DNA of 64,000 bases from Lentzea guizhouensis (GTDB taxonomy: Bacteria > Actinomycetota > Actinomycetes > Mycobacteriales > Pseudonocardiaceae), in assembly GCF_001701025.1 (NCBI RefSeq), contig NZ_CP016793.1, forward strand, positions 7,068,001-7,132,000, written 5' to 3'. Each line of letters opens with the position of its first letter. Position 1 is the first letter of the stretch. The notes beneath the pieces are model-generated. The model saw only the letters and a list, made by a program, of their open reading frames with translations, had not been told where the DNA came from and did no database searches. Positions 54,360-63,387 of the stretch are shown here, in pieces. Made by a program: the position numbers and the translations under genes.

Positions 54360-56300
54360 GTGAGAACCTCGGGCAGACGTGTCGCAAGACGTGCGCTTGC
54401 AGGGATCGTCGTGGTGGCCAGCGGGTTGTCGGCGGGTGTGGCGACGGCGTCGGCGGCGGCTTCGGCGGTGGCGCGGGAAGGGGTCGTGGTTGCGGCTCCT
54501 GCGGGGAAGGCGATCGCGGACCGGTACGTCGTCGTGCTCCGCGGTGGGGTGGCGGTGGCGAGTGCCGGGGCGCTTGCCAGGCAGTACAACGGGACCGTGA
54601 CTGCCAGTTGGCAGCACGCGTTGCAGGGGTTCGCGGTCAACGCGAGCGCGGCGAACGCGAAGGCGTTGGCGAAGGATCCCCGTGTGGCCGCGGTGTACCA
54701 GGATGCCGTGGTCTCCATCGACGGGACGCAGGTGAACCCCCCGTCGTGGGGGCTGGACCGGGTCGACCAGCGGCGTCTGCCGTTGGACCAGCGCTACCAC
54801 TTCGGGCCGGCCGCGGCGAACGTGCGGGCCTATGTGATCGACACGGGTGTTCGTGTCTCGCACGCGGCGTTCGGTGGGCGGGCGAGTTGGGGGACCAACA
54901 CGACCGGGGACGGCAACAACACCGACTGCAACGGGCACGGCACGCACGTGGCAGGCACGATCGGTGGGGCGGAGCACGGGGTTGCGAAGGCGGTTCGGCT
55001 CGTTGCCGTCAAGGTGCTGGACTGTGCCGGTAGCGGCAGTTTCGCCGGTGTGCTCAGTGGCGTGGACTGGGTGACGGCCAACGCGGTGCGGCCGGCGGTG
55101 GCGAACATGAGCTTGGGTGGTGGTGCTTTCGAGCCGCTGGACACCGCGATCCGCAACTCGATCGCTTCGGGCATCACGTATGCGGTGGCGTCGGGGAACT
55201 CGAACACCGATGCGTGCTCGACCTCGCCTGCTCGGGTGGCGCAGGCGTTGACGGTGAACGCCACCGGGGCCGACGACGTGCGGGCGGCGTTCTCGAACTT
55301 CGGGCAGTGCACCGACCTGTTCGCGCCCGGTGTGGGCATCACGTCGGCGTGGCACACCAGTGACACGGCGACCAACTCGATCAGCGGCACGTCGATGGCG
55401 AGTCCGCACGTCGCCGGTGTGGCGGCGTTGTACCTGCAGCGGCACCCGGCTGCGCCTGCCGGGCGGGTGCACGACGCGATCGTGCGCAACTCGACGGCCG
55501 GGGTGGTCGGGAACCCCGGGGCGGGGTCGCCGAACCGGTTGCTGTACTCGCTGTTCACGCGGTGGGCGCCGGAAGGCGACTACAACGGTGACGGGACGAC
55601 GGACCTGACCGTGTGGCGGCCGTCCAACGGCACCTGGTACGTGCGCGGCATCAGCACCACGCAGTGGGGCATCGCCGCTGACGTTCCCGTTCCCGGTGAC
55701 TACAACGGTGACGGGACCACGGACCTCGCCGTGTGGCGGCCTTCCGACGGCAACTGGTACGTGCGCGGCATCGGCACCGTCCAATGGGGAATCGCGGGGG
55801 ACATCCCGGTTCCCGGTGACTACAACGCCGACGGCGTCACGGACTTCGCCGTCTGGCGGCCGTCGAACGGCACTTGGTACGTGCGCGGCATCAGCACCAC
55901 GCAGTGGGGGACCAGCGGTGACGTTCCCGTTGCGGCCGACTACAACGGTGACGACAGCACGGACATCGCGGTGTGGCGGCCGTCGAACGGCACCTGGTAC
56001 GTGCGTGGGATCACCACGACCTCGTGGGGTGGCGGCAGTGACGTTCCCGTTGTGGGTGACTACAACGGTGACGCCATCGCTGACCTGGCGGTGTGGCGGC
56101 CGTCGAACGGCACCTGGTACGTCAACGGGATCAGCACCACGCAGTGGGGGATCTCCGGGGACGTGCCGGTGGCCGGTGACTACAACGGTGACGGGGTCAC
56201 CGACCTCGCCGTGTGGCGGCCGTCGGACGGCACCTGGTACGTACGCGGCATCAGCACCACGCAGTGGGGTGTCCAAGGTGACGTTCCGCTCGCCTCGTAG
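54360..56300 (+). CDS. Secreted S8 serine peptidase with six 40-residue VCBS/FG-GAP-like repeats
   Basis: 646 residues from GTG at 54360, five bases after AGAGGGG. Signal peptide (ALAGIVVVASGLSAGVATASA), I9 propeptide (DRYVVVLRGG...VAAVYQDAVVSI) and a subtilase domain with D161, H193, oxyanion N280 and S345 (GTSMASPH). From about residue 407 six consecutive 40-residue units follow, each DYNGDGxTDLAVWRPSNGTW, with Asp/Asn spacing suited to calcium. They resemble FG-GAP/VCBS blades and may bind calcium or a surface glycan. A hairpin terminator follows. Confidence 0.93.
   Translation: MRTSGRRVARRALAGIVVVASGLSAGVATASAAASAVAREGVVVAAPAGKAIADRYVVVLRGGVAVASAGALARQYNGTVTASWQHALQGFAVNASAANAKALAKDPRVAAVYQDAVVSIDGTQVNPPSWGLDRVDQRRLPLDQRYHFGPAAANVRAYVIDTGVRVSHAAFGGRASWGTNTTGDGNNTDCNGHGTHVAGTIGGAEHGVAKAVRLVAVKVLDCAGSGSFAGVLSGVDWVTANAVRPAVANMSLGGGAFEPLDTAIRNSIASGITYAVASGNSNTDACSTSPARVAQALTVNATGADDVRAAFSNFGQCTDLFAPGVGITSAWHTSDTATNSISGTSMASPHVAGVAALYLQRHPAAPAGRVHDAIVRNSTAGVVGNPGAGSPNRLLYSLFTRWAPEGDYNGDGTTDLTVWRPSNGTWYVRGISTTQWGIAADVPVPGDYNGDGTTDLAVWRPSDGNWYVRGIGTVQWGIAGDIPVPGDYNADGVTDFAVWRPSNGTWYVRGISTTQWGTSGDVPVAADYNGDDSTDIAVWRPSNGTWYVRGITTTSWGGGSDVPVVGDYNGDAIADLAVWRPSNGTWYVNGISTTQWGISGDVPVAGDYNGDGVTDLAVWRPSDGTWYVRGISTTQWGVQGDVPLAS
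55578..56297 (+). repeat. Six exact 120-nt coding repeats
   Basis: Six back-to-back 120-nt units encode 40-residue DYNGDG...WRPSNGTWYVRGIST blades at the C-terminus of the S8 peptidase. Length is fixed with no indels, and several units share long identical DNA stretches. Confidence 0.92.
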
Positions 56301-56313
56301 CGAGGTGTGAACG

Positions 56314-56361
56314 GCCGTGTCGACCGTCCGGCGGGTTCGGTGGCCGGGCGGTCGGCACGGC
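56314..56361 (+). terminator. Long hairpin after the S8 peptidase
   Basis: GCCGTGTCGACCGTCC (56314-56329) pairs with GGGCGGTCGGCACGGC (56346-56361) at 14 of 16 positions, the other two being G-T pairs, with a 16-nt loop. Confidence 0.7.
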
Positions 56362-56469
56362 GTTGACACAAGCGGACAGGATTCGCGTCGGCACTCTCCG
56401 TGTGCGCGGGTTCCGTGGTGAACTGCTCTTCGGCTCCGGACGGGCCCGGTGCCGGGAGAGGTGCACCGA

Positions 56470-58497
56470 ATGAGTCTGCGGCGGCGGATCGGTCGTGTCC
56501 TTCTGGTCGTGCTGACGGTGTGCGGCGCTGTCACCGGTGCCTCACCGGCGACAGCGGCGGTCACGCCGACACTCGCGTTCGCCAACCCGCAAAGCCAGGC
56601 GTTGTACGGGAACGCTTATACGGCCGCGCTGGACAACCTGTTGCGCATCAACAACGTCGGCTACGACCCCGGCTACAACAGGAGCGGTCTGATGGACCCG
56701 GCCGTCGGCATGGTCCGCGCGGGCGGTGGGTACCAGCAGCCGTGGACGCGCGACGCGTCGATCAACAGCTGGAACGCGACCAGCCTGCTGGCGCCGGCGC
56801 TGGCGGAGAACACGCTGTGGGCGGTCGTCGACAAGGACTCCGCCGGCGCGTTGCGGGTGCAGCAGGACGACCAGCAGTGGGACCAGGTCATCTGGCTCAC
56901 CGCCGCGTGGCACCACTACCTCGTGACCGGCGACCAGGAGTTCCTCGGCAACGCCTACCGCGCCGCGCAGAACACCCTGACAATCCGGGAGAACGCTCCC
57001 ACGGCCGGCTTCAACCGCACATACGGCCTGTTCACCGGCGCGTCGTTCTTCAACGACGGCATCGCCGGCTACCCCGCGCCGCCCGCCGACGCCACCGAGT
57101 CGATCAGCACCGGCAGCATGCCGTGGCCGGGCATCGCGAGCGGGATGTACCTGAGCACCAACGAGGTCTACTACGCCGCGTACGTCAATGCGGCGAACAT
57201 GGCCGAGCGGCTGGGACGGACGCAGGAAGCCGCGAGCCACCGCACGAAGGCCGCCGCACTCAAGACCGCGATCAACCGGCACTTCTGGAACCCGGCGACC
57301 GGCCTGTACGACTACCAGCTGCTCGCCGACGGGACGCGTGGCGCCCATCAGGAGGGCACCGGGCTCGCGTTCGCGATCATCTTCGGCATCGCCGACCCGG
57401 CCCAGGCGAGGTCGATCGTCGCGAACGCCCGCGTGATGACCTGGGGCATGCCCGACACCTTCCCGCACTGGGACCGCTACTCCGACGCGCAACCGGGACG
57501 GCACAACGCGATCGTCTGGCCGCTCGTGCAGGGCCTGTGGGCGAAAGCGCTGGCACGGCAGGGCAACCAGCCCGGCTTCGCGGCGGAGACGACCCGGCTG
57601 GCGAAGCTCGCGAACAACAACAGCGGGTACTGGGAGATCTACAACGGCACCACGGGTGTGGTGGACGGCGGCTACCAGCGGCTCGGCGACACGGTGAAGT
57701 TCCACTGGGGCTCCGAACCGGACCAGACGTGGTCGGCCACGGGGTTCCTCGACATGGTCCACAGTGGACTGTTCGGGTTCCGGTACGGCGAGCGCGGGCT
57801 GGCGTTCGCGCCGAACCTGCCCGCGGGCTGGGGTGACGTCACCCTGCGCAACGTCCGCTACCGCAACGCCGACCTCACCATCTCGCTGCGCGGGGCGGGC
57901 ACGACCATCCGCTCGGTCACGATCGACGGCCGCCCGTCGAGCGCCGAGGTCCCGGCCACGCTGCAGGGCGCGCACACCGTCGAGATCACGCTGACCGGAG
58001 CGGCCGGCGGTGACCGGGACGGCGACGGCGTGCCCGACGCGCGGGACCGCTGCGCCGACACCGCGGGCACGGTCTCCGGCTGCCCGGCACCCGGTCACCT
58101 CGAAGCCGAGGACGCGCGCAACACCGGTGGCGTCAAGACGAACGTCAACCACACCGGGTACTCGGGCCGGGCGTTCGTCGACGGCCTGTGGGCGGAGGGT
58201 GCTGCCTCGTCGTTCACGGTGCACCGCACGTCGGCGGGTCAGGGAACGGGCGCGGTCACGGTGCGGTACGCGAACGCCAACAGCGACGCGCGCACGATGT
58301 CGTTGTCGGTGGACGGTCGCGTCGTGCGTCAGGTGAGCTTCCCGAAGGTGTCCGACAGCTGGGACGCCTGGGGGACGGTGACGTTCGACGGTGTGCCGGT
58401 CAGCGGTCGCGATCCGGTGATCACGTTGTCCTACGGCACCGGCGACACCGCCCGGATCAACCTCGACTGGCTCGCCTTCCGGGGCTCCGTCAGCTGA
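56470..58497 (+). CDS. Secreted MGH1-like six-hairpin glycosidase with C-terminal CBM35-like domain
   Basis: 675 residues from ATG at 56470 after GGGAGAGG. Signal peptide to about residue 30. The alpha/alpha-barrel domain (to about 470) has WTRDASINSWNATSLLAP, QWDQVIWLTAAWHHYLVTGD, NAIVWPLVQGLW and GVVDGGYQRLGDTVKFHWGSEPDQTWSATGF, as in trehalase/GH63/MGH1-like enzymes. A DRDGDGVPDARDRC calcium loop (thrombospondin-3-like) links to a C-terminal carbohydrate-binding module (HLEAEDARNTGGVKTNVNHTGYSGRAFVDG). Substrate unassigned. Confidence 0.85.
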   Translation: MSLRRRIGRVLLVVLTVCGAVTGASPATAAVTPTLAFANPQSQALYGNAYTAALDNLLRINNVGYDPGYNRSGLMDPAVGMVRAGGGYQQPWTRDASINSWNATSLLAPALAENTLWAVVDKDSAGALRVQQDDQQWDQVIWLTAAWHHYLVTGDQEFLGNAYRAAQNTLTIRENAPTAGFNRTYGLFTGASFFNDGIAGYPAPPADATESISTGSMPWPGIASGMYLSTNEVYYAAYVNAANMAERLGRTQEAASHRTKAAALKTAINRHFWNPATGLYDYQLLADGTRGAHQEGTGLAFAIIFGIADPAQARSIVANARVMTWGMPDTFPHWDRYSDAQPGRHNAIVWPLVQGLWAKALARQGNQPGFAAETTRLAKLANNNSGYWEIYNGTTGVVDGGYQRLGDTVKFHWGSEPDQTWSATGFLDMVHSGLFGFRYGERGLAFAPNLPAGWGDVTLRNVRYRNADLTISLRGAGTTIRSVTIDGRPSSAEVPATLQGAHTVEITLTGAAGGDRDGDGVPDARDRCADTAGTVSGCPAPGHLEAEDARNTGGVKTNVNHTGYSGRAFVDGLWAEGAASSFTVHRTSAGQGTGAVTVRYANANSDARTMSLSVDGRVVRQVSFPKVSDSWDAWGTVTFDGVPVSGRDPVITLSYGTGDTARINLDWLAFRGSVS

Positions 58498-58640
58498 CCG
58501 GGCGCTCCACGACGCGAGCACCGGCAGCCGGCGCGGCCTGCTGACCGCGGTCTTTCCGTCGTGGGCGAACATCTGGGCCGGCTGTGCGCAGGCTCGCTAG
58601 GCTTGATCGGCATGCCTCGACGACCTCGCCCGGGGGAACT

Positions 58641-59546
58641 GTGCACCGTTTCGCGGCCAGTCCCGCCCTGACCCGGCTGGAGTGGGTTCTCGATGGCCTG
58701 GACGGGAAACCCGGCTGGGGTGCGGACGCGTCCGACGTGTTCGCGGCTGAGTTCGCCGCCTTCGTCACGCCCGAGAGGTACGTCGAGGTCACCCGCGGCC
58801 GGGCTGCCGACCACGCGCCGGTCGTCGTGGTCGGCCTCGACGTCGGCGAGACCACCGCACGGGCGCGGATCCGCCATCACGACGGCAGCGTTGCTGTCGT
58901 GTCCTGTGTCGTCGAGGCCGCACGGCCGCATCGAATTATTTCCACGTGGGTTGCCGGATTGGTGCCGACCGACCTGACACCGGGGCTGCCGGCCGACTTC
59001 ACCGGCTACGACCTGCCTTCCACCGCCACGGGTGCCCGGCTGGTCGTGTTCTCCGGAATGCCCGGCAGCGGGAAGAGCACCCTGGCCGACGCCGCGGGCG
59101 CCGAGCTGGGCATCCCGGTCTTCGCCACCGACTGGCTGCTCGGCGCGCTGACCCCGTTCGGCGGCCGTTACTTCGAGGACTCGTTCGCGATGGCCGAGGA
59201 GGTGCTGACCACGCTCGCCCTGCGGCAACTCGCCGCCGGGCAGTCCGCCATCCTCGACCACCCCACCGAACAGGTCGCGACCAGGGAACGCTGGCGCAGT
59301 CTGGCCCGCAGGGCCGGCGCGGAGTTCCGCGTGGTGGTGTGCCACTGCTCCGACCCGCAGGTCCACCGTGCCAGGCTCGAGACCCGCAGCCGCGGCATCC
59401 CCGGCTGGCACGACTCCGGCGACTGGCACGACGTGCAGCGCCGACTGGCGAAGTTCCCCTCCTGGGCCGGGGAAGCGCTCTCACTGGACACCGTCCAACC
59501 ACGTGAGCGGTCTCTCGCCGCGGTCATCCGGCACATCACCGCCTGA
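58641..59546 (+). CDS. P-loop kinase (AAA_33-like) with an N-terminal LpqF-like domain
   Basis: 301 residues from GTG at 58641 after GGGGGA. The first 115 residues (FAASPALTRLEWVLDGLDGKPGWGADASDVF and VEVTRGRAADHAPVVVVGLDV) resemble the N-terminal domain of actinobacterial LpqF-like proteins. From about 130 there is a nucleotide kinase-type P-loop, FSGMPGSGKSTLADAAG, with acidic and Arg-rich lid (RERWRSLARRAG; CHCSDPQVHRARLETRSRG). It probably phosphorylates a small molecule or polynucleotide end. The fusion is uncommon. A TAGGCT -10-like box lies at about 58596. Confidence 0.8.
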   Translation: MHRFAASPALTRLEWVLDGLDGKPGWGADASDVFAAEFAAFVTPERYVEVTRGRAADHAPVVVVGLDVGETTARARIRHHDGSVAVVSCVVEAARPHRIISTWVAGLVPTDLTPGLPADFTGYDLPSTATGARLVVFSGMPGSGKSTLADAAGAELGIPVFATDWLLGALTPFGGRYFEDSFAMAEEVLTTLALRQLAAGQSAILDHPTEQVATRERWRSLARRAGAEFRVVVCHCSDPQVHRARLETRSRGIPGWHDSGDWHDVQRRLAKFPSWAGEALSLDTVQPRERSLAAVIRHITA

Positions 59547-59612
59547 CGGCGTGCCGCACCTGGGTGTGACGCACCCTGCCTGCGGCTCGTCCGCCGTCCT
59601 AACGTCGCAACC

Positions 59613-60068
59613 ATGAGCGACGGCAACGTGATCGCGGACCTGCACGAGCGCTGGGTGTTCGGCTGGGACCGCCGCGAAGGGGACGCACCCTTCGACTTCC
59701 GGCGCACCTTCGGCGAGTTCTACGACTTCGGCTCGCCTGAGGTGCGTCTCTACGACGACTTCGACCCCGAGCACCGGGTGGCGGCGACACCGGACGCCTA
59801 CGGTGCCATCTGGGAACCCGCCTTCAGCAACATGATCTCCGCGCACCACGCCGTCGACGACGGCCCGCACGTCATCGCGAACGACGACCTGGCCGCGTCC
59901 ACCCTGAGGTTCGTGGCCAGGATCGTCACGCCGGACGCCACGACGGACATCCGCACCACCACGTCGCTGGTGTGGCACCGGACGCCGGAAGGGTGGCGGA
60001 TCGCCCGCGAGCACAACTCGACCGTGGTCCTGCCGGCCGGGGACCTGGACGGCCGGTTCGGCGACTGA
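59613..60068 (+). CDS. SnoaL-like NTF2-fold protein
   Basis: 151 residues from ATG at 59613. NTF2-like pattern with FDFRRTFGEFYDFGSPEVRLYDDFDPEHRVA in front and TTTSLVWHRTPEGWRIAREHNSTVV at the end, as in SnoaL_3/DUF4440 proteins. Probably a small-molecule binder or isomerase; no specific reaction can be assigned. It is convergent with the XRE-family gene, four bases apart. Confidence 0.82.
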   Translation: MSDGNVIADLHERWVFGWDRREGDAPFDFRRTFGEFYDFGSPEVRLYDDFDPEHRVAATPDAYGAIWEPAFSNMISAHHAVDDGPHVIANDDLAASTLRFVARIVTPDATTDIRTTTSLVWHRTPEGWRIAREHNSTVVLPAGDLDGRFGD

Positions 60069-60072
60069 CCTC

Positions 60073-60953
60073 TCAGGACTCCGACCGGCTCGGCTGCCCT
60101 CCCGGCCCCGCCGCCACCCAGCTCGCCAGGATGTCCATCGCCTGCCTGGACGACGAGTCCGGCGCGGTCGTGTACACGTACAGCATCGTGTCCGGATCAC
60201 CCGGCAGCGCGAGGGACTCGTAGTCGACGGTGAGGTCGCCGACGAGCGGGTGGCGCAGCCGCTTGGAGCCGTGGGTGCGCTGGTGCACGCGGTGCTGCTC
60301 CCACCACTGGTCGAAGTCGCGGCTGCGTTCGCGGAGCTCGGCCACCAGTGCGGTCGTGGCCTTGTCGTGGGGGTCCCTGCCGACCTCGAACCGCAGGCTC
60401 TCGACGGCGGCGCGGGCCTGGTCGGACCAGTCGGCGAACAGCGAGCGGGCGCCCTCGTCGAGGAAGATCCAGCGGGCGTAGTTGCGTTCCTCCCGCGGCA
60501 TGCCGTCGAAGTCCGCGAACAGCGCCTTGGCCATCCGGTTCGCGGCGAGCACGTCCGTGCGGCGGCCGAGGACCAGGGCCGGTTCGCCGTCGAGCGCGTC
60601 GATCAGCTGGTACAGGCCGGGGCGCACCCGCTGCACGCCGCGCGGGCGGTGCGGCGGCGGGCTGGACGGCAGCCCGATGAGGTCGCGCAGGTGCGTGCCG
60701 GCCTCGTCGAGTTCCAGGGCGCGGCCGACGGCCTCGACGACGGCCGCCGAGGGGAGATGCGCCTGCCCTGCTCGAGCCGGGCGTAGTAGTCGGCGGACAC
60801 GCCGGCGAGCAGGGCGACCTCCTCGCGGCGCAGGCCCTTCACCCGGCGGACCCTGCCGTCGGACGGCAGCCCGGCGCGGGACGGGTCGACCTGGCTGCGG
60901 GCGCGGCGCAGGAAGTCGGCGAGTTCACGGTTGAGACCGGCCATGACACCCAT
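60073..60953 (-). CDS. XRE family regulator with MmyB-like ligand-binding domain, frameshifted
   Basis: Start at ATG 60953 or 60944; the sites are equally weak. N-terminal XRE helix-turn-helix: VKGLRREEVALLAGVSADYYARLEQGR. The C-terminal MmyB-like domain (QRVRPGLYQLIDALDGEPALVLGRRTDVLAANRMAKALF; LRHPLVGDLTVDYESLALPGDPDTMLYVYTT) binds a small ligand. One base is missing near 60756, between RRIS and the SAAVVEAVGRALELDEAG stretch, probably a sequence error. About 293 residues when repaired. Divergent from an SDR that it typically regulates in this arrangement. Confidence 0.88.
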
Positions 60954-60977
60954 TGTCACCCAGGAGCGCGAACCACA

Positions 60978-61016
60978 ACTGGACCTCCGAGTCCTAGGTT
61001 CGCGAGTCCGAGGTCG
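60978..61016. promoter_or_regulatory. Candidate operator between the XRE regulator and SDR
   Basis: Two copies of CGAGTCC and outer inverted arms GACCTC/GAGGTC lie in the 117-nt divergent gap. A plausible binding site for the XRE protein. Confidence 0.4.
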
Positions 61017-61070
61017 CACAGGGCCCGGGACACGTCCCAAGAGGACCGTTTCGCAAGCCAGTCTTGAGCC

Positions 61071-61925
61071 ATGACCTTCCCCACGGAACGCCCCGCCACC
61101 TGGTTCGTCACCGGCACCTCCCGCGGCCTCGGCCTCGAGCTCGTCAAGCAGCTCCTCGACCGCGGGGACGACGTCGCCGCCACCACCCGCTCGACCGAGC
61201 GCCTCCTCGCCGCCCTCGCCGGCGCCGACACCACCCGCCTGCTGCCGCTCACCGTCGACCTGCGCGACGAGGCCGCCGTGGCCCAGGCCGTCGAGCGGAC
61301 GACCGAGCGGTTCGGCCACCTGGACGTCGTCGTCAACAACGCCGGCTACGGCTTCCTCGCCGCGGTGGAGGAGACCACCGCCCGCGACGTCCGGGACATG
61401 CTCGACGTCCAGGTCGTGGGCGTGTGGAACGTGCTGCGCGCCACCCTCCCCGTCCTGCGCTCGCAGCGCGGCGGGCACGTCGTCAACGTGTCCTCGGTGC
61501 TCGGCCTGACCTCGGTCCCCGGCTGGGGCCTCTACTGCGCGGGCAAGTTCGCCCTGGAGGGCCTGACCGAGGCGCTCGCCGGTGAGGTCGCCGAGTTCGG
61601 CGTCGAGGTCACCATCGTCGAGCCCGGCTACTTCCGCACCGACTTCCTCACCACCGACTCGCTCGCGTTGCCCGACAGCACCACCGCCGCCTACCCGGCG
61701 ATCCGCGAGATGACCGAGAACCACCTGGAGCTGCAGGGCAGCCAGCTCGGCGACCCGGTGAGGGGCGCCCGGCTGATGATCGAGCGGGTGGTGAACGGCC
61801 AGGGCCCGCTGCGCCAGCTCCTCGGTTCCGACGCGCACGCCTACGCCACGGCCAAGGTCCAGGCGCTGCAGGCGAACCTCGACGCCGCCGCGCCGACCGC
61901 GTCCGCGAGCGACTTCCCCGCCTGA
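61071..61925 (+). CDS. SDR family oxidoreductase
   Basis: 284 residues. TGTSRGLGLELVKQLLDRG loop, NNAGYGF, NVSSVLG and catalytic YCAGK. This longer SDR subgroup (PGYFRTDFL, then an extended C-terminus) is the usual divergent partner of MmyB-type XRE regulators, which suggests a ligand-responsive pair. Substrate unknown. It is followed by the DJ-1 fragment, 41 nt downstream. Confidence 0.9.
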   Translation: MTFPTERPATWFVTGTSRGLGLELVKQLLDRGDDVAATTRSTERLLAALAGADTTRLLPLTVDLRDEAAVAQAVERTTERFGHLDVVVNNAGYGFLAAVEETTARDVRDMLDVQVVGVWNVLRATLPVLRSQRGGHVVNVSSVLGLTSVPGWGLYCAGKFALEGLTEALAGEVAEFGVEVTIVEPGYFRTDFLTTDSLALPDSTTAAYPAIREMTENHLELQGSQLGDPVRGARLMIERVVNGQGPLRQLLGSDAHAYATAKVQALQANLDAAAPTASASDFPA

Positions 61926-61966
61926 CCCCGCCCGTCCTGCACCGTCCCGCTGAGGAGGAACCAGCC

Positions 61967-62188
61967 ATGAGCAAGATCCTGATTGTCATGTCCGCCGCCG
62001 ACGTGGGGGAGCGCACCGACGGCTCCACCTACCCGACGGGTCACTGGGCGGAGGAGCTGGCCGCGCCGCACGAGAAGTTCACCCGTGCGGGCTTCACCGT
62101 CGACTTCGCCTCGCCCGGCGGCGTTCCGCAGTCGCTCGACGCGCACAGCGCCGACCCGGAGGTCGCGACGAGCACTGCCGTGCTTTGA
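61967..62188 (+). pseudogene. Truncated DJ-1/PfpI (type 1 glutamine amidotransferase-like) gene
   Basis: 73 codons from ATG 61967 with a good GAGGAGG site. KILIVMSAADVGERTDGSTYPTGHWAEELAAPHEKFTRAGFTVDFASPGG is the N-terminus of Hsp31-like DJ-1 proteins. The rest, including the nucleophilic-elbow Cys region (about 150 residues), is absent; the next gene's leader follows at once. The well-formed start and abrupt end suggest a deletion rather than a small functional protein. Confidence 0.8.
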
Positions 62189-62287
62189 CCGCGCGAGTAC
62201 GGTTGACCCCATACAAGCGTGCATAACGCGGTCATACACGGGATCTCCGTCTGCGGCTGGCCCGCTCTGACTGACGGAGGCGCTCGG

Positions 62288-62692
62288 ATGAGCAGCCAAG
62301 CACGTCACCTGCACCCGCTGTCCACGGCGTCCGCGATGAAGCTCCTCGGCGACGCCTCCTTCGGCCGCATGGTCTTCTCCCACCAGGCCCTGCCCGCCGT
62401 CCGGCTGGTCAGCCACGTCGTCGACGAGGACTCGGTCATCATCCGCACCGGCGTCGCCGTGCCGCCGCTGCACCTGGTGCTCACCTACGAGGCGGACGAG
62501 ATCGACTCCGGCACCATGCTGGGCTGGTGCGTGGTCGTGACCGGCATGGCCGAGCGGGTCGTCGACGCCGACGAGGTGACGCGCTACGAGCGGCTGCTGC
62601 CGCCGTGGCCCGACTGCGACACCGACCAGCTGCTGCGCGTGCGGGCGCAGTTCGTCGACGGCTACGAGCTGCTGGCCGGCATGGCGGCCTGA
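62288..62692 (+). CDS. Pyridoxamine 5'-phosphate oxidase family (FMN/F420-binding split-barrel) protein
   Basis: 134 residues from ATG 62288 after ACGGAGG. Pyridox_ox_2 pattern: HPLSTASAMKLLGDASFGRMVFSHQALPAVRLVSHVV, then LTYEADEIDSGTMLGWCVVVTGMAERV. Binds a flavin (FMN or F420) and reduces or oxidises small molecules; usually a general detoxification protein. A clear hairpin lies downstream at 62740-62775. Confidence 0.88.
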   Translation: MSSQARHLHPLSTASAMKLLGDASFGRMVFSHQALPAVRLVSHVVDEDSVIIRTGVAVPPLHLVLTYEADEIDSGTMLGWCVVVTGMAERVVDADEVTRYERLLPPWPDCDTDQLLRVRAQFVDGYELLAGMAA

Positions 62693-62739
62693 CCCGCGGG
62701 TGCTCGGCGTCCCTCTCACCTCTGACCAGGAACGTCAGT

Positions 62740-62775
62740 CAGCCGCCGAAGCAACCTGAACGGTTTCGGCGGCTG
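62740..62775 (+). terminator. Hairpin terminator after the PPOX gene
   Basis: Perfect 11-bp stem CAGCCGCCGAA (62740-62750) with TTCGGCGGCTG (62765-62775), loop 14 nt, followed by TTGGC. Confidence 0.72.
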
Positions 62776-62821
62776 TTGGCAACTACGGGGTGGAAGGGCG
62801 AAGAGAGACCCGAGGAGCTTC

Positions 62822-63376
62822 ATGTCGTCAGACGCGGAACTGATCGGCAGATCGCTGCGCGGAGACACCGATGCCTTCGTGGAAGTGATCAGCCGCCACG
62901 AGACCGCGATCGGGAACTACCTGGCGCGCCGAGTGGGGCGTCAGGCCGCCGAGGACGTGCTCGGGGACGTGTGGGTGGCCGCCTACGAGTCCCGTGCGAC
63001 CTATGACCGTTCGTACCCCGAAGCCAGGCCTTGGTTGTACGGCGTCGCGCTGAACAGGTTGCGGCGGCATTGGCGGTCCGAGCCGGCCGAGGAGCCGGCG
63101 CCGGACATCACCCGCGTGGCCCACGACTGGGACCCCTGGCCGGCGGTGGACGCCCGCGTGGACACGCAGGCCCTGCTGCGCAGCGCTCTGGCCCGGCTCA
63201 AGCCGGAGGAGCGGGAGGTGCTGGGCCTGGTCGCCTGGGAGGACCTGACCGTCGCGGAGGCCGGGAGGGTGCTCGACATCCCGGCCGGCACGGCTCGCCG
63301 CCTGTTGCACCAGGCGCGCAAGGCGTTGCGAGAGGCCCCTGAGGTGGCCGCGCTGCTGCAAGTCCCGACAACGTGA
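62822..63376 (+). CDS. ECF-type RNA polymerase sigma factor
   Basis: 184 residues from ATG after CGAGGAG. Region 2: ELIGRSLRGDTDAFVEVISRHETAIGNYLARRVGRQAAEDVLGDVWVAAYE. Region 4: RSALARLKPEEREVLGLVAWEDLTVAEAGRVLDIPAGTARRLLHQARKALR. Followed 11 nt later by a membrane protein in the same operon, as sigma/regulator pairs usually are. Its target promoters are not known. Confidence 0.93.
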   Translation: MSSDAELIGRSLRGDTDAFVEVISRHETAIGNYLARRVGRQAAEDVLGDVWVAAYESRATYDRSYPEARPWLYGVALNRLRRHWRSEPAEEPAPDITRVAHDWDPWPAVDARVDTQALLRSALARLKPEEREVLGLVAWEDLTVAEAGRVLDIPAGTARRLLHQARKALREAPEVAALLQVPTT

Positions 63377-63387
63377 GAAGACATCCC

